A stretch of DNA of 64,000 nucleotides. It comes from Thiocystis violacea. GTDB taxonomy: Bacteria; Pseudomonadota; Gammaproteobacteria; Chromatiales; Chromatiaceae. The notes under the pieces were generated by a model that was not told the origin of the DNA, did no database searches, and was given only the letters and a program-made list of their open reading frames with translations. Location: positions 1-64,000 of the forward strand of contig NZ_NRRF01000004.1 in NCBI RefSeq assembly GCF_016583565.1. Reading direction: 5' to 3'. Positions within the stretch are counted from its first letter, which is position 1. Every line of letters begins with the position of its first letter. Position numbers and translations under genes: made by a program. Shown piece after piece: positions 60,510-64,000 of this stretch.

Positions 60510-61487
60510 TCAGACCGGGTTGCCCGCGTCGTCGAACAGGCCCTCGAACAAGGTCGAGCTGAGATAGCGCTCGCCGGAGTCCGGCAGGATGACGGCGATG
60601 GTCTTGCCCGCGTGCTCCTCGCGGCGTGCCAGCCGGGCAGCCACGGCGACCGCCGCGCCGCTGGAGATCCCGGAGAGGAGACCCTCCTCGCGCGCCAACC
60701 GCAGGGCGTACTCGATCGCCGCCTCGTTGGAGACCGTCTCGATGGCGTCGATCAGCGAGAGATCCAACACCTCGGGCACGAAACCGGCGCCGATACCCTG
60801 GATCTTGTGGGGACCGGGCTTGAGTGCCTCGCCCGCCCGCCACTGCGTCAGCACCGGGCTGGCCTCGGGCTCGACGGCGACCGACAGCACCGGCTTGCCG
60901 CGCGTCTGCTTGAGGTAGCGCGTCACCCCCGTGATGGTGCCGCCCGTCCCCACGCCAGCCACGAAGATGTCGATCTCGCCATCCGTGTCCTCCCACAGCT
61001 CAGGCCCGGTCGTGGTCTCATGGATCGCCGGATTCGCCGGATTCTTGAACTGCTGTAAGAGGATGTAACGGCCAGGGTCCGAGGCCGCGATCTCCTCGGC
61101 CCGGGCGATGGCGCCGCTCATGCCCGTGGCCCCTTCGGTCAGCACCAGGCGCGCGCCATAGGCCAGGAGCAGCTTGCGGCGCTCCAGACTCATGGTCTCC
61201 GGCATGGTCAGGGTCAGCGGAATGCCGCGCGCCGCGGCAACGAAGGCGAGCGCGATGCCGGTGTTGCCGCTGGTCGGCTCGACCAACTCCTTGCCCGGAC
61301 CGAGCAGGCCGCGCTGCTCGGCATCCCACACCATGTTGGCGCCGATCCGACATTTGACCGAATACGCCGGGTTACGGCCCTCGACCTTGGCCAGGACGCG
61401 CGCCGGCGCGCCGTCGGTGACACGACTGAGCGCGACCAATGGGGTATGGCCGATCGAGAGGGCGTTGTCTGCGAACCATTTGGGCAT
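60510..61487 (-). CDS. cysK: Cysteine synthase A
   Basis: O-acetylserine sulfhydrylase, PLP-dependent, makes cysteine from O-acetylserine and sulfide. The 325-residue protein has the PLP lysine K45 (YSVKCRIG), the substrate loop [10 protein letters not shown], and [10 protein letters not shown] for PLP phosphate; the C-terminus is complete. Its 3' end lies 23 bases from the tandem repeat array, which fills the space to the DUF2272 gene. Confidence 0.95.
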   Translation of the reverse strand: MPKWFADNALSIGHTPLVALSRVTDGAPARVLAKVEGRNPAYSVKCRIGANMVWDAEQRGLLGPGKELVEPTSGNTGIALAFVAAARGIPLTLTMPETMSLERRKLLLAYGARLVLTEGATGMSGAIARAEEIAASDPGRYILLQQFKNPANPAIHETTTGPELWEDTDGEIDIFVAGVGTGGTITGVTRYLKQTRGKPVLSVAVEPEASPVLTQWRAGEALKPGPHKIQGIGAGFVPEVLDLSLIDAIETVSNEAAIEYALRLAREEGLLSGISSGAAVAVAARLARREEHAGKTIAVILPDSGERYLSSTLFEGLFDDAGNPV

Positions 61488-61540
61488 CGAATGAGCCTTG
61501 AGACCTCGTGGAGACCGCCGGTCACCCGGCGGCTAGCGGT

Positions 61541-62227
61541 TCACCAGCCGACGGCGGCGCGGCGGGGGATCGCTCCCGCGCCCCAGCCCTGGACGCCATC
61601 GCACTCGGGGGCGGCCGCGAGCCGCGTCGGCACGGCCAACCCCCGCTCCCGAGCCGCCTTGAAGGCATCCAGCAGCGCCAGCCCCGCGGGCCAGGGACCG
61701 AAGCCCGCATCTTCGTTGATGTGGCCGGCCTTGCCAATCCGAGCGACGCCACTCCCCCAGCGGTCCGCCCAATAGGCGACATGGGCCAGCTTCATCCAGG
61801 GATCGTTCGAGCTGGCGACGATGAGACTAGGGAAGGCGAGCAGCCCCCGCGGCAGCTGTGAGGCGATCGAGTCACCGCCCGTCTCGGCGCGCAAGCCCTC
61901 GCTGGAGAACCGACCGGGATCGCCGGGGGCGACCAGCAGCACACCGGCAACACGCGACGCGGCACGGCTCGCCGCCGTCACGGCCGCAAGGCAGCCGAAG
62001 CTATGCGCGACCAGCCACACCGGACTGCTCGCATAGCGTATCGCGACGCCGATGGCATCCGCCCATTGCCCGAGCGCCGGGGTGCTCCAATCGATGCCGG
62101 AGACCCGGCGGGCATCCGGCAGTGTCTGCTCCAGCCAGGTCTGCCAATGACCGGGGCCGCTGCCCTGATAACCGGGGACGATGAGGGTGGAATAGTGCGG
62201 GAACTCGAGGATGTTCGATCTAGCCAT
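61541..62227 (-). CDS. RBBP9/YdeN-family serine hydrolase
   Basis: The 228-residue alpha/beta hydrolase has YSTLIVPGYQGSGPGHWQTWLE, typical of RBBP9/YdeN, the nucleophile Ser in VAHSFGCLA, the Asp in SSNDPWM and the His in KAGHINEDAGFG. Substrate unknown. The last 25 or so residues are atypical and may be an extension. A candidate promoter lies at 62327-62355. It is followed by cysK on the same strand. Confidence 0.87.
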   Translation of the reverse strand: MARSNILEFPHYSTLIVPGYQGSGPGHWQTWLEQTLPDARRVSGIDWSTPALGQWADAIGVAIRYASSPVWLVAHSFGCLAAVTAASRAASRVAGVLLVAPGDPGRFSSEGLRAETGGDSIASQLPRGLLAFPSLIVASSNDPWMKLAHVAYWADRWGSGVARIGKAGHINEDAGFGPWPAGLALLDAFKAARERGLAVPTRLAAAPECDGVQGWGAGAIPRRAAVGW

Positions 62228-62681
62228 GGCGGCGCTCGCTCCTGTGATGGTCTGTGACTCGACGACCAGATCCGCTCATGCCGGATCAGATGGCTGGACG
62301 ATAGCGACGATGCGAACCGAACAAAAAGAATATGTAAGAATTTTTTTATAACCAACAGGAATAAATGACCCGCAATCAGGCAGACCTCGGAGGCGTCCTT
62401 GCCTGGAGCGGATGATCGATTGGCGGATTGGACAACCCTCAGGCGCATTGGCGTGCGCGCCAACGCGCGGGCGCATCGGGCACTCGGATTGCAAGATTTC
62501 TCCATGGCGTCAGACGTGCCTGCAAGGCACACTGGGCGCCCCGCGCTCGCCCGGCTTGGGCAGCGTTTCACTTCGCCCACGCGAACGGGCGAATTCCGGA
62601 AACGACCCGACCCGAGAGGCGATCATCGGTCGGATGCGCCGACCTATCCGTCGTTTCCCGGAAATCACCAGGAGGTCCGCC
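62228..62681. other. Intergenic region with AT-rich promoter segment
   Basis: This 454-base gap between the divergent hydrolase and RNase T2 genes has no convincing gene; the in-frame extension of RNase T2 back to 62412 is Arg/Gly/Pro-rich and lacks family features. The stretch 62320-62365 is very AT-rich against the surroundings. Confidence 0.5.
62327..62355 (-). promoter_or_regulatory. Candidate promoter of the RBBP9-type hydrolase gene
   Basis: On the minus strand TTGGTT (62355-62350), 17 bases, TATTCT (62332-62327). The match is moderate (3/6 and 4/6), helped by ideal spacing and an A/T-rich spacer. Confidence 0.4.
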
Positions 62682-63758
62682 ATGGAACCGATTCGTCTAA
62701 CCGCCTTCCTGCTTGCGGCGATCGTCGCCTTGCCGACACAGGCCCAGCAGGCCAATCTCGACGGCTACTTCATCGCCTTGTCCGCCTGCGAGGCGACCAA
62801 GAAGAAGGACAGCGACAACCCCGGCAACATCCGGCTCCAGGTCCGCCACGCCTATGACGTCATCGCCCGCAACGCCACGCCGGGCACCCACTACCAGATC
62901 CAGGTGCCGGGCGCACCCGTGACCGAGGCCCGCTGGGTGCCCATGAGCTGCGGCGCCTTCGCGCCCAGCACCAGCCTGGTCGTCGGCGAGGGCGGCACGC
63001 CAGAGGCTGGCGGCGCCACGGGCAGCGGCGTCACGGGCGGACTCATCCCGGACAGCATCGAATACGTCCTGGCCGCGAGTTGGCAGCCGGGTTTCTGCGC
63101 CACCGCGGCGGGCCAGGACAAGGCGGAATGCCGCACGCAGACCTCGGAGCGTTACGACGCGACCCACTTCTCACTGCACGGTCTTTGGCCGGACGATCTC
63201 GACGACACAGCCATCTTCCCCTGCTACTGCGATCGCGGCGCCCCGATCAAATGCACCTCCAGTCAGGACCGCGACACCCGCATCGACCTGTCGCCAGACG
63301 TCCTGGAGCGACTCCAGGTCGTCATGCCCGGCGTGCAATCCGGCCTGCACCTGCACGAATGGCCCAAGCATGGCGCCTGCTACGAGGACGACAAGACCGG
63401 ACCGGACGCCGGCGCGACCCCGGACGAGTATTTCACCGAGGCGATGGCCGTCCTGAATGCCCTCAACGCCTCGGCCGTCCGCGACCTCTTCGCGGCGCAC
63501 CTCGACAGCGTCCTGACACGGAGCCAGATCGAAGACACCTTCAACGACGCCTTCGGCCGCGGCGCTGGAGAGCGCATCCAGATGCGCTGCACCAAGATCA
63601 CGGGCGAAAACATCATCACCGAGATCTGGATCAGCCTGAAGGGCGACATCACCGATCCCGCCAACCTGGAGAGCCTCATTCAAGCGGCGCCTCCAACGTC
63701 CGTTTCCGCCAACAGCCACAGTTGCTCCAGCGGGCGCGTGGTCAAGGTGGTGCCCTAG
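62682..63758 (+). CDS. Exported ribonuclease T2 with extra N-terminal domain
   Basis: The ATG at 62682 follows AGGAGG by 6 bases. The 358-residue protein has a signal peptide (about 1-21), an unassigned N-terminal region (about 24-105, with C36 and C90) followed by a Gly-rich linker, then the RNase T2 domain (about 125-355): CAS I FSLHGLWPD (H166) and CAS II HLHEWPKHGACY (E226, K229, H230), with the cysteines of the fold. It would cleave RNA in the periplasm or outside, without base specificity. E. coli RNase I has 268 residues, so the N-terminal part is an addition. Confidence 0.9.
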   Translation: MEPIRLTAFLLAAIVALPTQAQQANLDGYFIALSACEATKKKDSDNPGNIRLQVRHAYDVIARNATPGTHYQIQVPGAPVTEARWVPMSCGAFAPSTSLVVGEGGTPEAGGATGSGVTGGLIPDSIEYVLAASWQPGFCATAAGQDKAECRTQTSERYDATHFSLHGLWPDDLDDTAIFPCYCDRGAPIKCTSSQDRDTRIDLSPDVLERLQVVMPGVQSGLHLHEWPKHGACYEDDKTGPDAGATPDEYFTEAMAVLNALNASAVRDLFAAHLDSVLTRSQIEDTFNDAFGRGAGERIQMRCTKITGENIITEIWISLKGDITDPANLESLIQAAPPTSVSANSHSCSSGRVVKVVP

Positions 63759-63768
63759 AGCGCCCCCC

Positions 63769-64000
63769 TCATGCCAGACAATCGGTGAGCGCGGCCTCTA
63801 GCTCAGCGAGGGCGTCGCGGAGCGCCTGGGCCTCGGCACGGATGGCGACCGGGTCATGGCCATCACGAACCGCCTGTTCCAGGGCGGCGCTGCGTGCCTG
63901 GATGCCGGTGATCCCCAGCGTCGCCGCGGTGCCCTTGAGCGAGTGGGCGACCCGGCGGATGGCGTCCGTATCGCCCTCTTCGAGCAAACCCGAGAGACGC
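63769..64000 (-). CDS. C-terminal part of an Hpt-domain signalling protein (cut by window end)
   Basis: The visible 76 C-terminal residues form a histidine phosphotransfer domain: the phospho-acceptor His lies in RVAHSLKGTAATLG, followed by two more helices. The frame runs open through position 64000, so the protein continues outside. Hpt domains at the C-terminus are typical of large hybrid kinases, so this is probably the end of one. Confidence 0.82.
   Translation of the reverse strand, partial: RLSGLLEEGDTDAIRRVAHSLKGTAATLGITGIQARSAALEQAVRDGHDPVAIRAEAQALRDALAELEAALTDCLA

Noticed and set aside
62412-62681. N-terminal extension of RNase T2 back to 62412
   Set aside because: The AGGAGG site and signal peptide clearly mark ATG 62682 as the start.

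Overview
The window is GC-rich (mostly G/C third positions), densely coded DNA from a gammaproteobacterium. Four gene-order blocks resemble E. coli and its relatives: nudE/yrfG, rhlB with divergent trxA-rho, pilB-pilC-pilD-coaE, and guaB-guaA-tadA. Several large exported or signalling genes suggest an environmental bacterium; a Chromatiales-type (purple sulfur bacterium-like) host would fit, but no photosynthesis or sulfur-oxidation gene is present to prove it. No rRNA, tRNA or CRISPR array was seen.

Layout. 1-945: intact IS5-family element sitting in the stop codon of hemH. 944-5000 (minus): hemH, a hemerythrin protein, a two-RCK potassium channel and a DUF6394 membrane protein. 5045-7753: large DUF2339 membrane protein. 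7840-10988 (minus): FIST sensor protein and hybrid histidine kinase. 11117-14100 (minus): threonine synthase overlapping a Leptospira-type citramalate synthase, giving two routes towards isoleucine. 14491-21553: acetate module (DUF4212/SSS symporter, cNMP-CBS-DUF294 regulator, DnaQ-like exonuclease, acetyl-CoA synthetase). 21789-22634: NYN RNase-like/cold-shock fusion. 22861-27358: type IV pilus assembly genes pilBCD plus coaE. 27367-29750: tandem-thioredoxin exported protein, nudE, yrfG. 29801-33466: rhlB, trxA, rho.

33538-37636 (minus) is a compact TonB receptor / YfiR-like periplasmic protein / membrane diguanylate cyclase operon, which looks like an envelope-to-c-di-GMP signalling unit. 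37802-45620 (minus) holds PBP1C and a PAN-domain alpha-2-macroglobulin. 45932-47702: a membrane protein of unknown function and two hotdog thioesterases. 47869-51276: a second sodium:solute symporter with a 56-residue partner peptide and an outer-membrane porin, probably one uptake route across both membranes. 51431-56924: xseA, then guaB, a truncated Uma2-type gene, guaA and tadA.

57154-60487 is the least ordinary part. Two exported proteins with predicted Cys-His catalytic sites lie in tandem (a 598-residue protein of no family I recognise and a DUF2272 lipoprotein), and they are followed by a 211-bp unit repeated in tandem that carries a 121-bp palindromic, MITE-like element three times. 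60510-64000: cysK, an RBBP9/YdeN hydrolase, an exported RNase T2 with an extra N-terminal domain, and the 3' end of an Hpt-containing signalling protein cut by the window edge.
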